Position numbers and translations under genes: made by a program. DNA of 64,000 bases, taken from positions 62,001-126,000 of the forward strand of contig SEMN01000257.1 of assembly GCA_005408345.1 (NCBI GenBank), given 5' to 3'. Origin of the DNA: Macquaria australasica. Lineage: Eukaryota > Chordata > Actinopteri > Centrarchiformes > Percichthyidae. Below are positions 1 to 13,434 of the stretch, piece by piece. Each line of letters begins with the position of its first letter. Within the stretch, counting starts at the first letter, position 1. The notes beneath the pieces were generated by a model, which saw only the letters and a list, made by a program, of their open reading frames with translations, did no database searches and was not told the DNA's origin.

Positions 1-2246
1 ATTGCTTCGCTTTAAAGCGTCACAAGCCAAAAAGGTTGGGAATAACTCTGATGATGTCATCAGGGTTATCTTGACTTGGGGACCACAAATTTATAACAGA
101 AAGCCAGCGTTGAAACTGGGGACATCAAGTTTAAAACACATGGGCGTTTACCAGGCATGATGGATCCAACGAAAAGATGCTATTGAGCTGCATTATGGGA
201 TGTGTACAGTAGGATCCAGTGTTTTGTTTTTTTAGCTTGACACATAGATTAAAAGTCAGGATATCTTGGCCTCTGCTGCTTCGATTCAGACCATTCTTTT
301 TTTGGATCTGTCTCTCCCAAGTCCCCCAACTTTATGTGGAAGGGCAATACTAAATCAGCGGAGTAACCCTTTAAAATCAAAACTTAAATAACCATATGAT
401 GAGATTGTTTACTCTTTCTTCTAACACTATCCTAGGCTAGTGCTTATGGGAAAGCAGGTCATTGCACAGTAAAGATACAAGGGTTGGACAAAATATCTTG
501 AACACACTTAAACTATCTAAAACAGTACGAAGGTTAAACTTATAAATGTTACGTTTTTGTGTCAGATAGCTGTTGATTCAACTCAGTGGTAAGTTGCATT
601 AGAATCCACAGATGAACCTAATATTTTGCCCCCATCTTTTCTTTTCTTATCATATTATTATTCTGTTGTTCCCCACAAGTGGGCAGATGACTTGCCTTCT
701 AGATTTGTTTGAAGAGGAGTGTGGAAGAAAATGTTAAACTTCTCTTGCATCACAGTTGGAAACTATAAACCCATAGGAAAGTAAATAGGCAGGGCGATTT
801 CACTTTGACTACACAGCTTTGAAAAAATGATGTGAGTGGGTATCTTAAAGCAACATGGTCATAAAAAACTAAAACATTTAAAATGTGGCTTAAAAAAGAA
901 GAGAAACCTAGAGTAAAACTGGTAGAAGGACCCATGTGCGCTGGCAGATTTGGGGAGGGTGTGTGAAGAGGACCAGAGAATATTATTAATACTATTAGAC
1001 ATGGGCGTGGCACAGCAGCCCAACGTGGAGAGAAAGGGGATAGGGAGGGAGGGGCAGGGGTCCACACCAAAAACACCCATCTGCTTTCTTTCCCATTCTC
1101 TCTCCCTCTCTCTTTGTCTCTACCTCCTCCTATTCTCCCTCTTTGTCTCTTTACCAATCTCTTTATCAGTGTCCATCATTCCCCCTCTATGCCCCATACA
1201 CAGTTCCTGCCTCAATCACACACACGGGATCCTTGATACAGCATCATATATCCCTGATTAGTGTCACATTTTTGTACAATACTATTTTAATTGATATACA
1301 CACCCACACAAAGCTGGACAGAGCCTGTTGGTGTGTGAAGTGGAATCTCTCCGTTCGTCTGCCCCCCCCTACACATCCCACCATCTTCCTTACTTTGCAT
1401 TGCATTGAGACTTCAAACACTTAAGTGCCTTGACTCACGCACTTCAAAAGGGGAAGTACAAGTAAGCAAAGCAAGTTGGCCTCCTGCAGTGCTGCCATTT
1501 TAGTCATATACGCTCCCAAAATGTTGTCATGCCGCCTAGACTCATTACCTTCTCACTAGTGGTCTCTTGTAATGTTGGTGATCTAAGCATTTACACTCGT
1601 CCTACTGTGACGCTCAACAGCAGCTTTCCTCAGCTGATGTTGTAGGGAAGTTATCATGGGGCAAACAGCCACTTATGAGAACAAAAATGAATTGCACATT
1701 TAGAAGAGCATTATCTTTTCCTTACAAGAACCCATTGTCTTGTCTAATATACATTTACTAACTTATAGTATGTTTGTAAAATTGGTGACAATACTATTCC
1801 CTGAGTAACTCGTGGTGATAAGGAGCTAACGTGTTTATTCTCCACAACATCTTAGGTCAAATGTCTAAAATGTAAATCCACAATGTGAGTCAGTCTAGAG
1901 CGTATAATGTTAATCAAAACTAAACTAAGGACAGACATTTAAACATTTTTGATATTGTTGGAAAAACTGTTTTTCACATTGTTTCCTTTTTCTTATAATT
2001 TTATAATTAAAAGAGTCACCACAGAGCAGGGCAGCAGGAAAAACACCAAAATTCAGAGACTTATCTGAATGGGGACCTTTGTTGCATATCATCCCTCTTT
2101 CTCTGTCTCAATTTTCCTGCCGCACTCCACTGTTTCCATTCATTTAAGACAAAATGCAAACACAAAGCAACCCTTCCACAAGCACACGCACACACACAAA
2201 AAGGTTATTTGCTAAAAATAAAAGTTTGGGGCTCATTATCTCAAGA
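1..2246. other. No gene seen
   Basis: AT-rich DNA with a CT-rich stretch at 1,090-1,170. Bases 20-42 resemble the end of the repeat at 10,395. Open frames on both strands are short and composition-driven. Confidence 0.5.
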
Positions 2247-2254
2247 TCATGACT

Positions 2255-2840
2255 CAGGGTAGTTCGGTTCATTTGGTCCAGACCAAGGGGAAGAAATGTT
2301 GGAGTTTAGTTCTGGTCCGGTCCCTGTTCACACTGGCTTTTCACAAACAAACCAAGACGAGTCAACACAAAGTCTCAAACACTGACAGACTGACTGGCAG
2401 TTTAAGCAGCACTAATGTTTCTAATACTGTATGTATGTTTATGTTCTCTGGTGTCACAAAGAGCTCACTCACGTGCTGATGCGTTACCATGGTTACCAAA
2501 TTATTTTTTTTCGACATAAATATATAGATCGCTTATACAGAATACAGGAAGATGGCTTCCTGAGAAGTTCACAATCAGCAGATGGATTTATTATTAGCTT
2601 TTGAAATCATGTTGAACTCACACATCTACTACCACAAAATCCTGTGGTTGGTCCGTCTGCTTTCACACCACTAACGAACCACACCAGAGTTCGCCTGGAA
2701 GTGGACCCTGCTTTTCAACAGGTCTCGGTCCGGGTTGTTTGGTCCGCACCAGGGTTCGACTGATAGCTGTCACACCAGCCAAAACAAACCGTACTAACCG
2801 AGCAAACGCACCAGGATTCGTTTTAACCAAACCAAACAGG
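2255..2840. mobile_element. hAT-like MITE with 8-bp target-site duplication
   Basis: TCATGACT occurs at 2,247-2,254 and 2,841-2,848, directly bounding the element. Ends are imperfect inverted repeats: the left starts CAGGGTAGTTCGGTTCATTT, and the right, read in reverse, starts CCTGTTTGGTTTGGTTAAAA. The interior repeats GGTCCG/TTTGGTCC words. It has no coding capacity. The 8-bp duplication and CAG-like end are typical of hAT elements. Confidence 0.65.
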
Positions 2841-3769
2841 TCATGACTTAATTATATTATGTCAAGATGACAAATGGTGCATTTTAGTGTTTTTCAAGCC
2901 TGTGACAAGATTACAGTTTAATTGCTTCCACATAATTAAAATAGTTGTCTCAAGATGAGCAGGAATTAAATGTGTCATTATCTTGGTATAACGGGCTTCT
3001 GTACATCACAATCAATCCAAGCTGGTTTCAATATTGACTCAATCCCATTGCTTTTGGGATAACTGTTTGTTATCTAAACAACATTCGACAATTCAGTCGT
3101 GATCCCAAGAAAACGGTTCATCTCAAGAATATGAGATCATTAATTATCTTGTGATAACCGGCGTCAAAATATTATCAGCAACCACAGCTGCAGCAGGCTT
3201 TGTCACAAAATGGATAGTTTGTGATCAAAACAATGTCACACTGGCTTTAATTATAGCAGCACTGTTGGCTACTCAAAATCAGTTTCACTCAGTTTCTGCC
3301 CCAAATACACCACTGCATGCCACAGTATATACTTGGGAAAGTTGTGCAATGGTGTCTGAGTTCTTGCTCAGCTGTGATTGGATAGCTGAGGGTATCTCAT
3401 AGTTAACCCCGTGATTTCACAGCTCAACCATGTGCCATGTGTCATTCTCCAAAAAATATTAAAGACACATCAGTGAGCCCCACTGTTGCACTGCGTGACT
3501 TCATTATAATGTACACACACTATAGCTTATTCAGATTTGATCTCACATACACCGTCCCAGTGCTGTAAATACTCACTAGACTAGAGCAAGCACCAAATAT
3601 GTATTAATCCACAGCTGAAAATAGTCCCCAAGAAATGCACAATTTCCTCCTGTTTGGGTAACATTTGTTAAAAACTACAGTGCTTGCCCAGCTGTTCTGG
3701 GGAAATTATTTATTATATTTCTTTAAACTGAAACTATGAAACTACATATTTTTGAGCTTTTAAAAATCT

Positions 3770-3935
3770 TCATCTTCATTGGGACCAATCGACTTGGGAC
3801 TGAGAGCCACACACAAGGTAGGGAAGTCAGAATTTATAGAGAGACGGGCACGTTGTTGGTTTTGGTATTTTCATGGTATTTGCTGACAATGTGCAAAATA
3901 TAGAATAGCGCATGTGTTATCCTTTAAAAAACCTT
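3770..3935 (+). repeat. Interspersed repeat, copy 1 of 2
   Basis: Shares GACTTGGGACTGAGAGCCAC, GTTGTTGGTTT and TTTCATGG(T/G)ATTTG(C/T)TGACA in order with 27,540-27,690. Diverged copies, class unknown. Confidence 0.5.
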
Positions 3936-4321
3936 TTGATTTACCATAAAACAAAAGAACATCGGAGGGTTTTTGGGTCACTAGAAGACTGATTTCCAGA
4001 GAGGACATTCAGGTGTTGCAGGAGCACAAGGACAGAAATAAGTACAGATAAATAGAGAAAGTAAAAAAATAAATAATTTGAAGTTTATAAAATAAAAACA
4101 AGAACAGAAATAAAAATATAAACTATACATGAGCAATTAACTCAAAATTACAGCCAAAGAACCCTCCTTCGTCTGTGCACAGACTGAAGAATTTAGGGAG
4201 ATACATGTAGGTCTATAAATAGAAACTAGTTAGGGCGCTCCAAACAAAACTTTTCATCTTGCAAAAAGAGAGCTTGTGCCTTGACTAAGAACATGGACGA
4301 GAGACCCAGACAGAAAAACTG

Positions 4322-4347
4322 CGAGAGAGAGAGAGAGAGAGAGAGAG
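4322..4347. repeat. (GA)n microsatellite
   Basis: About 13 uninterrupted GA units. The run is followed downstream by CT-rich sequence. Confidence 0.9.
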
Positions 4348-4819
4348 GTGGAGGGAGGTGTGTTTACTCATGGCTGTGTGACGCCTCTAGTGTCAGGTGA
4401 CTTACAGGAAAGAAGTTGTTGTTTTCTGTCTCTCTCTGTCTCTCTTTCTGTCTCTCTTTCATTTGAGTCCTTTTCTCGTTTTTCCTTGTTTCATAACTCC
4501 TGAGATGAATTGTTTTTCTCTCTCTGTTCACTGACTTTCCTGGCATGTTGTTTATCAGACGACCTACTCGGTAGTACAAAATGTCAAAAACAAGCAAGAG
4601 CTAATGCGTCCAAATCATATTAGATGATGAATTACTGGATTTAAAAGCAGTCAATGTAAAAAAAAGAAAAAAAAGTTGCACAGTTTAAAATCAGTTAAGC
4701 CTTTCAAGACATTATGAGACACTGTAATAACCATCTTAGACATACAGTACAGTGCTCTGTTGTATGTTTTCATGGCTTTTGGCTCGGGGCTATGTGAAAA
4801 GGTTTACCCTAACCCTTTA

Positions 4820-4820
<1 letters not shown>

Positions 4821-4873
<53 letters not shown>
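4821..4873. repeat. (TG)n microsatellite
   Basis: About 26 pure TG units, likely length-polymorphic. Confidence 0.95.
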
Positions 4874-4875
<2 letters not shown>

Positions 4876-7283
4876 CCATCCATGGCAAACTGGTGAGTGT
4901 GACACATTCCAGTGGGACAACTCACCAATAGTCTAGCAGTAGATGGGACACAGATACCTCTGTCCACTGGGGAAAATTCAACAAAAACACATTGATGGCG
5001 GAGAATTCAGTTCCCACAATTTTTGCAATTTGGGTCAAAGATTAGCTCCATTCTGAGTGGTCTGAATGGTAGCGGAGGCACTGATGGTTGTTGTAGTGTA
5101 GGGAGTAGTAGTGGTGGAAGTAATACTGGAAGTGATGGTAGTGGTGTTATTAGCGAAGTTGTACAGTCATAGCAGTAGACAGAGTAGTAATAGTTGAAGC
5201 AACAGTCAAAACTTCAGTGTTATTGCTTATTACTGACTTATACTCATTGTATCATTATGTGTGTGTGCATCCATTCCCTCCCACATACCTTTGCTGTCTT
5301 GCCTCTGACAATAAATTCTGCAGCGTCTTTTTAAAGTGCACTTCAAGTCAAACTGAACTGCAGTGAAACCTCTGTGGAGGGAGATCCTGTAGCTGAAAAC
5401 AGGAAGGTCATTAATCTTCGAGAGAAAGCGAGCCGACTCAAAAGTCATGGCACAAGGAAGCAGCCACAGCGGTTCTGCTTTAGAGACTAGCGGCCCGCGA
5501 CTACAGTTTAGCTGGTTATCCATCTTTCTTTTCTCCTTTTTTCTACCCTCTGGCAGCTTCATTTTACAAACCCTTCTCTCCCTTCCAGCCACAACATCCA
5601 CAGAGAGCTGTCTCTCCCCTCTGGTGTTGCTTTTTGTTCCATTTTTATCAGGAATTCAGTCAGAACAAAGTACGAAAAGTAGGAAATCACACAATGTTGT
5701 CATTGCAGCCCAGGAATTACTATGTCTGACTTAACAGAAGCATTTATGACTGGCCTTACATTACCTTTTTTGCAAGTCTATTTTGTATCCTTACCCCCTG
5801 TACCTTGAAAAGTAAAACTAGTTACCCAAGGTGTCATCTTCATCTATTAATTAATTTGACTTTTTTTTCCAATCCAGATAGGCTAGTTATCCCTCTACTA
5901 CAGTCCTTGTTGCTGCTTAGTCCCACTCTTGATCTCTGAAGTGTGTAGACAGAAGGAGACTGTTTAAACAGAACAACCAGTAGGAGTCACTGGTGCAGCA
6001 ATAAAAACAGTCATTTCAATATATATTTAGTTTAGACAGAAAACAGTTAAGAGACGTGTGCTCAGTTGTAACTGTTAAAAAAAGAATATTTATATTTATT
6101 TCATGTCTGTGACATATTCTACAGATATAGACTGTATTGAAAGGTGTGAATGTTGCTGGTTTGATGTCAATATGACTATCAACGGATCATTTTCACTGTC
6201 TATTTTTGCTGAGAACCGCGCAAAAATAGGCGACACGCCGTATCTCTAGATGAGCAGCGCTGCATGAGCCGCTGTGTGGCTGCTCTAACCTGTTAACATG
6301 GCTGCCAAAATGAAAGCAAATGGTTTTGCGATGCACACACACTGCTCACGTAGGCGGCGTGCCCCGGGCTTAAGTCTGGTATGACCAGTAGCTACTGGTG
6401 GCTCGTTAGCCAACAAGATATTGCTAAATGACAGTATTCAGCCAGTTTTGCTGACTTTATGACTCTTGTCTACTTGTGCTGCTGTTACACCATGTTTTAG
6501 CATTTATCATTATTCTGTAATTGTTAGTTGTTCAGCAGAAGTTACACGGTCTCACTTTAATTGTCAGCAGATTACATTGGCAACACTGTGACAGAATACA
6601 GTTAGCATTATTCCATGGTATCAGATCATAAACTGAGCAGTTTCTATACTTTTGTTGTAATCAGAAGACTCCAGAATAATAATTTTACAATCAGATTAAT
6701 CTAATCCTGTTTGATGTTTTAAAGTAGCAGAGCACTGTTATCAGTTTTTATCAATGTATTGCTAAAACTCTCTTAAATGCAAATATTTTTCATGTTGATA
6801 TACTAGAAAAAAAACAGTAATCTGATTATAATAATCCAGTTACATGCACAGTAATCTGTTACTTCTTCCCCTGCTGCTGCCCTCCTACGCTAGACCAGAC
6901 TGGCTGAGTCAGCTCCGCTGCTCTATCACGATTCAGCCTGACACGCTTTCCCTCCCTCAACCCCCCCTCACCTTCCTTCATGAATCTCTTCATTCACTCT
7001 GAGCTGTGTTCAAAACTTCCTCACCTCTCTGCTTGTACTGTCAGTCTTTCTGTTTCATCTGATTGCAATCGCTCTCTCTCTATCTCTTTGCAGTAAGATA
7101 TAAACACCCCCCCCCTCCCCCTCCACCTCCACCTCGCTTTTCTCCTCCATTTCATTCTTTCGACCCCCGCTCTCCCTCTCTCCCTCCCTCCCTGCTGGCT
7201 GCCTTCAGGGTAGCAGAAGGGAAGTGAATGGCTTCAGCCCTCCCAGCTGGTCCCATCACCCAGCAACCCAGAGCAAAACAAAA

Positions 7284-7450
7284 GAACACACACACACACA
7301 CACAGGCAGGCAATGCGCACACACAGACGGGTTCACTAGCGGATGAGTATATGCCATGTTCTTAGTAACATGCAGACAGACATCCAGATGAATGCATGCA
7401 CACACACACACCAGTACCCCCCCCCCCACACACACACACACACACACACT
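7284..7450. repeat. Compound (CA)n-rich tract
   Basis: CA runs at 7,284-7,304 and 7,427-7,450, with a C homopolymer between, inside a C/T-rich stretch from about 6,950. Open frames here are His/Thr or Cys/Val simple-sequence artefacts. Confidence 0.85.
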
Positions 7451-8164
7451 CACATCCATAAACACAGCCAGCCATCCAGCCGTCCCTTGCAGACTCCCAC
7501 CCATCATCCCCTTCTCCCCTCCCGAGCACCCTTTCCAGACACCCAGTCCTTTGTCCACACTCTACTCTGCACAAAAAAAAAAAAACATATTAGGGGGGGA
7601 AACAGATGAACATGTGTTGGTTAAAAAAAGATGTCAACACAAAATGGAGAGTACATGCACTATTTGTGCTTACTGTGCTCACACACACATTCACACACAC
7701 ATACACACATAAAAACTGCAACTGAGCATCAAAACAGAGCTCGATTGTTATTTTAAATTCTGTAAGCAGCCTGTAGCAAATCACAGCTCAGGAAACATGC
7801 ATGGCCGCGTTTGCACTTAAACGCCCCCTTGAGATCATCTATTACATATCATCAGTGTGTGATGATCAGTGCATTTTACCTCGAGGTCCTCTGACCACTC
7901 TAACTATTTACTTTCCCCAATACCTGCTTCTTCTGTCATGTTTTCCAAAGTTTTGAAGAATGCTTGTGATAGACCTCAGAAAACCCGGGGAGTGATAATG
8001 AAATTTCAATTGTATCACGATAAATGCACGTTAGCTGAAAGTGGGTATGAAACAACCAGCACAGTATATTCTGTCAAAGTAAAAGTTACTGAGAAATCAG
8101 TACGTTTCCATCATCCATTTCTCACCATCCAGGTAAATGACCAGAAATCTCAGTGACACTTAAC

Positions 8165-8480
8165 TGTTAAAGGGCTGGATTAACACACTAGGGCTCTCTG
8201 CGGCAAAAAGGTGCTGTAGGCCCCTATTGACCCCCCTTCTTCCACTATACTATACTATACATACTCCACTGTATTAAGCACAAATTTATTTTGTAACATG
8301 CACCATTTAAGCCCAATATATACTGAAATAATGAAGGCCTTGAAACTAGATTTTAAGTGGGAGTCCTCAAGATTAATCACTTCAGTTTATAATGTGCATA
8401 CAGTATTAACAAACACATTTGCTGTTAATTAACTTATCACAAAGTAATTGCTACTTGGTGAATCTGGGGCCTTCGGGCCC
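8165..8480 (+). repeat. Interspersed repeat, copy related to 63,235-63,480
   Basis: CACTTCAGTTTATAATGTGC followed by ACAGTATTAACAA matches, in reverse complement, the block at 63,340-63,400. Both copies also carry GGGGCC/GGCCCC-rich ends. Class unknown. Confidence 0.5.
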
Positions 8481-8544
8481 CCAGTGGCCCACCTTCTGGT
8501 ACAAACTGCTGGTGCACCCTAAAGACACAACACCCCCCTGAGAG

Positions 8545-9125
8545 GAAGACTGGAGCGGTGTACGACATCACATGTGACAGGTGCGGGGGGGAACACCACA
8601 TCGGTGAAACATCAAGGACTCTGGACAAGAGGCTGACTGGGAAGGTTATCAACCAGGAGCCAGTGGACAGCTGGAGAACCAAGGAGGATATTCAGAGACC
8701 ATCTTTGAACAAGAGACCCCTCCCCCCTCCTCATATACAAACACCTCTTATCATATGACAGAAGTTCGGCGCGTACAGTCCGTGTGTACGGTTTGCGCAA
8801 TCATACATTTTGTGCTGCACTTGGAAGTACTTGGGTACATCCGATCAGATCGTTGCAGCCACAGAGATGGGGAAAGTATCATTTGGGCTTTAGGTCACAT
8901 AATGACACCTGAGCTGAGCCAGTCCCATTTGCTGAATGAAGACTGCGAGATGCGGTCGAAAGCTCTGAAAACTAGTTTTCTGAAGAGCATAAAAGTTCAT
9001 TCTTGACCTTGGAAACAGTAGCTTGACAAAAGAAAATCTTAGCCCAAGGTCCACTCACTAGCTTTTTTCCAGAGCTTTCAACCATGCCTCGTAGTCTTCC
9101 TCAGTGGATGGAGTTTGCTTGGTTG
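8545..9125 (+). mobile_element. Penelope-like element fragment: GIY-YIG remnant and terminal motifs
   Basis: From 8,558 the plus frame reads VYDITCDRCGGEHHIGETSR then TLDKRL, matching the Cys-rich lead-in and GIY-YIG nuclease core (typically YIGETSRTL) at the C-end of Penelope-like reverse transcriptases. The frame is broken soon after. At 8,934 (GCTGAATGAAGACTGCGAGA, then TGCGGTCGAAAGCTCTG) and, inverted, at 9,060-9,110 there are two copies of a CTGA-GAAGAC...GGTYGAAAGC motif, also present at 13,065-13,190 and 13,996-14,225. Penelope-like ends are known to carry hammerhead-ribozyme motifs of similar layout. The link is inference. Confidence 0.6.
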
Positions 9126-10038
9126 TCATGGAGATAGATCAGTTGTCATCACGAGACCAAACAACAATCACAAGCAAGCAATCACAAACAACAAGACAGC
9201 AACTGCGTCTGTGGGTTTGTCATTTTTTTGTCATTAAAAAAGTCAGTACATGTTGTAGGCCACATCTAGACAGTTTTATCATGCATGGATGGAATACACA
9301 TTGCTATATTCGATATTTCGTTGTTTCTATATCCTGTTTTCATTTGTTGCTGCAATGTCCAAGGCATGAACACAGAGATTTTAGGGGACAGCTCTAGTAG
9401 AAGGACTAAAATGGAGCAGGTATTGTGCAGCTAAATACAATTCATCTTTATAAAATCAGGGGTAAAGCAGTCAGAGCAGGGCAATGACTGGAGGGGAAAA
9501 AAACAAACCGGACTACTAAATGTTTAGTTTAACTTTATCCTTCGGCACGGTGATTGCGAGCCAAACCAAAGCCGTAAGAAAAATGGTTTGCTTCCAAGTT
9601 TTTTCAGCCCAAACTGCTCAAACAAACAAATAGAGCAAAAGTGAAATGGAGTGAGATTTCCTGGAAAGAACACAACGTGGAAACCCTGAGAATGTGAGCC
9701 GCTTCTGCAGTCTTCGGGAAAATTGGGGGGAAAATGAAAATGAATCCAGTCCAGACTTATCTGAGCCGATCCTGTCCAAACATGCTGCTCAAACATCAGA
9801 CTAGACTAGTCCAGTCCACCTGTGCTCAGGCTAGTCCAGAGTGGCCCGGTTCCAAAGCAAAACCAGTGTTTTCTGGTCCGGTTCAGCCCAGTCCAAAACA
9901 TTATGTCCTGTTCTCGTCTACAACAGTCTTAACCAAATCCCTCAGAGGCAGCCCAGTCTGGCCCTGCAAACTGTCCCAGCACCAGTCCCAGTAAACACAG
10001 ACAAACATAATACAACCCACAACAAACACTAACACCTG

Positions 10039-10042
<4 letters not shown>

Positions 10043-10084
<42 letters not shown>
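10043..10084. repeat. (CA)n microsatellite
   Basis: About 21 pure CA units. Confidence 0.95.
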
Positions 10085-10086
<2 letters not shown>

Positions 10087-10394
10087 CCTTATACAGCAGT
10101 GGGATGTGTTTGCTGTGCTCCACATTAATTATTGAACAGAAAAATCTGCTATGGATCAAGCCTGCCAAGAGTCATGAGAACTGGTCTCTGCTCACACACA
10201 CACAGTGTACCTTATAGACTGTTATTATCTATTTGTGGCATGCACAGCCCAGACTGCAGGTTTTGATAGATATACTATATATACATTTCTCCTCCAGGAG
10301 TAATTAATGAGGACTCAAAAAAAACTATAAACAAAAAATCAAAGTGCAAACCTACAATACTTAACTGTCAGTATGGTAGACAATAGCACCACTG

Positions 10395-10705
10395 GTACAT
10401 AACCTTTTTGGCTTGTGATCCTGTATAGCTAAACGATGCCTACTCGCGACCCCCTGTCACAGGTTGCATATGTCCATGAGTGGTGAGCAGGTCAAACACA
10501 GAGTGATTATACCCTTTAAGTTTATAATATTTCAATGAATTTAGAGGCCTAAAGAGGTAAACTCTCCAGTATTTAACCAAAAAATGTTGATGTGATAAAA
10601 TCCAGGGAAAAAAATGAAATTCTGTTTAGCAGCACTCTTGTGACCCCTCAGATATTTCTTGAGACCTCTTGGGGGATCCCGACCCCCAGGTTGGGGGCCA
10701 CTGCA
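10395..10705. mobile_element. Probable non-autonomous DNA transposon (MITE)
   Basis: The left end reads CATAACCTTTTTGGCTTGTG and the right end GACCCCCAGGTTGGGGGCCA, the latter close to the common vertebrate hAT-MITE end GTTGGGAACCACTG. A piece of the same left end, inverted, lies at about 20-42 (TCACAAGCCAAAAAGGTT). No coding capacity. Confidence 0.45.
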
Positions 10706-12009
10706 ATGCACAGTCAGCCTTTGCCCTCACGAGGGAGCAATGCAACGCAAAGCAGAATGAAACCACTATCCTACCGGAGCAGCAATCTTGTGCATTTCAA
10801 CTGTGTGCTATACCAGCTGTGTGCAACATGGTGTGAATTTGCCGCACAAGCACAAACTGCTTGCTTCCACACAAAGCCAAAAATGATGGTGTTACACACA
10901 TCATCATTCAGTCAGAGACCCAAACAGTAATCTCCCCAAATGCTACTCTACGCCACTGACACAGATATCAGCCACTTGAATGGCTGCCAAGCTGACACAG
11001 CAGTGTATAACAAAGTATATAATCATTAGGCCATAATCATACAGTGGCTGCAAGCCAAGTATCCCAACATTGGGGCTGGCCTGTTAACACTCACTCACCC
11101 ATTCAACATTTGCAAAGGCAGTGTGGTCACTATAGTCCCTAATGCAATACTGAGTGTTAGTGACAGTACACTGCAATACTGTACATGCTAGTGTTGAGTA
11201 CAGACTGTCCTGAATATAGACATATATATATATGTACACCATATTAGTATAAACTATCAGTATCTGCTATTTATGCAAGCAACACACTTTTAATGTCTGT
11301 AAACAATACAGATAATATCTTAGTACACACCTCTGCAGACAGGTGCTGAATGAGTAACAAAATGTCCTAAAGATAGAGACGCTTTGCGCACAGGATGTAA
11401 TGCAGAGCAAGAGGTGCTGGCGACTGCAAGGTGAACTTATATCCCAACTTAGCAGACATAATGTTACTTTGCAAGAAAAGTACAAAGTACTCCGAAAAAA
11501 GTTCAATCGCTACGTCCGAAAATTCTCCAAAAAGTACATAAAAGTACATAAACACCAGAAGCTACTCAGCTGTAAATTAAAAACTTTACACATTGAGGTA
11601 GACTATCTTTTCTACTTTTTTTTCTCTATTAAAATACATTGGATTGGATTTTGTTTTACCCACAGTGCTGCGGAGTGCTGCTCCCAGCAAAGATGGAGGT
11701 TTTAGAAGTGGCGGGACACAATGAAGTGAGAAACCCCCTTCCAGGAATGTGAATACTATTTCCTGCATTTAAATACATTTACATCAATTAAGCAAATAAG
11801 GCATTAAGATGAGCAGACTGGTTATCATGCTTTCCGAAATAAAGCCCAATAAACTTACTATTTAAAATCCCATTTAGTTAAGAAAGTGCCCTTCACAGCC
11901 TTATCTGTGATTGATGGCAGCTTGACAGGAATAAGACAAGTCAAACTAAAAACTTTAAAAGTGGTTGAACAAAAACAGGATTTTTAAAAAGTGAGGGAGA
12001 CATGACTTT

Positions 12010-12170
12010 TTCTAGTGCCATCATCAGTTTAAGATTCAGGTGTTTGGTGCTAATTAGAAGATGTTAACATGCCAACACGCTAGCATTCAGATGAAAACAC
12101 CACTGTGACTAAGTAGAGCCTCAGAGAGCCGCTACTGTGACTGTAGACACGCAATCTTGCTGAGTGACGT
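12010..12170 (-). repeat. Interspersed repeat, inverted relative of 49,340-49,960
   Basis: The reverse complement contains CTGATGATGGCACTAGA, matching 49,570-49,586. Both copies carry nearby ATGCTAACATG/ATGTTAACATG words. Confidence 0.45.
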
Positions 12171-13064
12171 ACTCCTTTCAGCCAGCTTCCTGGATCAGCA
12201 GCAATATTACTGTGCATTCAAATTGCTAAAAGAAAGGCTGATCCTATAGGCTGTAATACATTTGACCTGTAGGACTGCAGGGCTTCATGCTTGTTCTTTG
12301 AAATCAGATAAATTGATCAGATTGATGGTTCAAATTTGACACTGTGAAGCCGTTCAGACCCCATGAAGCTTTTTGTACACTGTTTTTAATGACCGTTACT
12401 TTTTTTTCATGCTCAACATCCTTTGAGTGAGTGAGTGAGTGAGTGGCATACGCAAGAGATGTAATCAAAAATGACTCATTTTGACTCCTCGTACGTAAAA
12501 TGAATATATCGTACACAACACCGGTATTTGCTTGGTGAGCTCAGAATTCAGGAGCCGCTTGCCAAACACAGTATTCCCAGATAATATCAGACAGCTAAGA
12601 TGAGTAGCTGTTTCAAGTGGGAACTTCATGTCTACCATCTTTTCCATTTAAGATCTAAGAGTCTGGGAGTGACATTAAAATAAACACACACATGTTGTTG
12701 AACTCAAGAAACACACTGGTATTTATGCAGCATGATGACTCGAGTTCAGTGATTCTTCAACATCATGTTAAGCACTGGGCAGTATATTCTCACTGACGCA
12801 TGCACACTTGCAGAGTGGGAGAAAGAGTATGTGGGAGGGGGTATTCCAACAGAGTACATGATGTAACATGGACTACTACACTGGTAGTGGAGCAATGAGT
12901 CACTGTGCTGAGGGAGGTAACATGATAACATCCCAACAACTCAACATCTGTGTATGTGTGTGTGTGTGTGTGGTTTAATTTATGTACAAAGTGCTCGGAG
13001 GACGTTATTTTCTCAACATGCACTGCAAATGTACCCACCTTAACAATTCATTTAGACTCAAATC

Positions 13065-13190
13065 TGTCAGTAGACCTTGGAAACACTAGTTTGATCCTAA
13101 AGAAAAAAAGTTCACTCAAGGTCGACAAGCTTTTTCTAATGCTTTCAACCGCATGGTCTCATGTTCTTCCTCAGAAGATGAGGTTTGCTT
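13065..13190 (-). mobile_element. Penelope-type terminal fragment
   Basis: Matches 9,000-9,115: CCTTGGAAACACTAGTTTGA, CACTCAAGGTC, GCTTTCAACC and TTCTTCCTCAG occur in the same order. On the minus strand this is TCTGAGGAAG...GGTTGAAAGC. Confidence 0.5.
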
Positions 13191-13333
13191 AGTTTTTAGC
13201 TCAGTTTTTATAATGGGACCTTGGCAGGGAATTATGACAACTCCAGTCACTGAGGAGAACACCATGAGAGCCAATTAAGAGGGTTCGAAAAAATGTAGTT
13301 GGTGGAGTTGAGTTTTTATTTTTATTAAAATTA

Positions 13334-13434
<101 letters not shown>

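Larger units (their letters stand above)
2849..8160. other. Non-coding, repeat-bearing stretch
   Basis: Outside the listed repeats I see no exon with splice signals and a recognisable product. 5,370-5,650 has open frames on both strands without family likeness. 6,950-7,260 is strongly C/T-rich and could be a promoter or a CT-rich spacer. Confidence 0.45.

Noticed and set aside
5230..5734. Overlapping frames of 123 (minus) and 95 (plus) codons
   Set aside because: No family resemblance, low-complexity stretches and no supporting splice or polyadenylation signals.
7256..7712. Several open frames on both strands rich in His/Thr or Cys/Val
   Set aside because: They are translations of CA/TG simple repeats.
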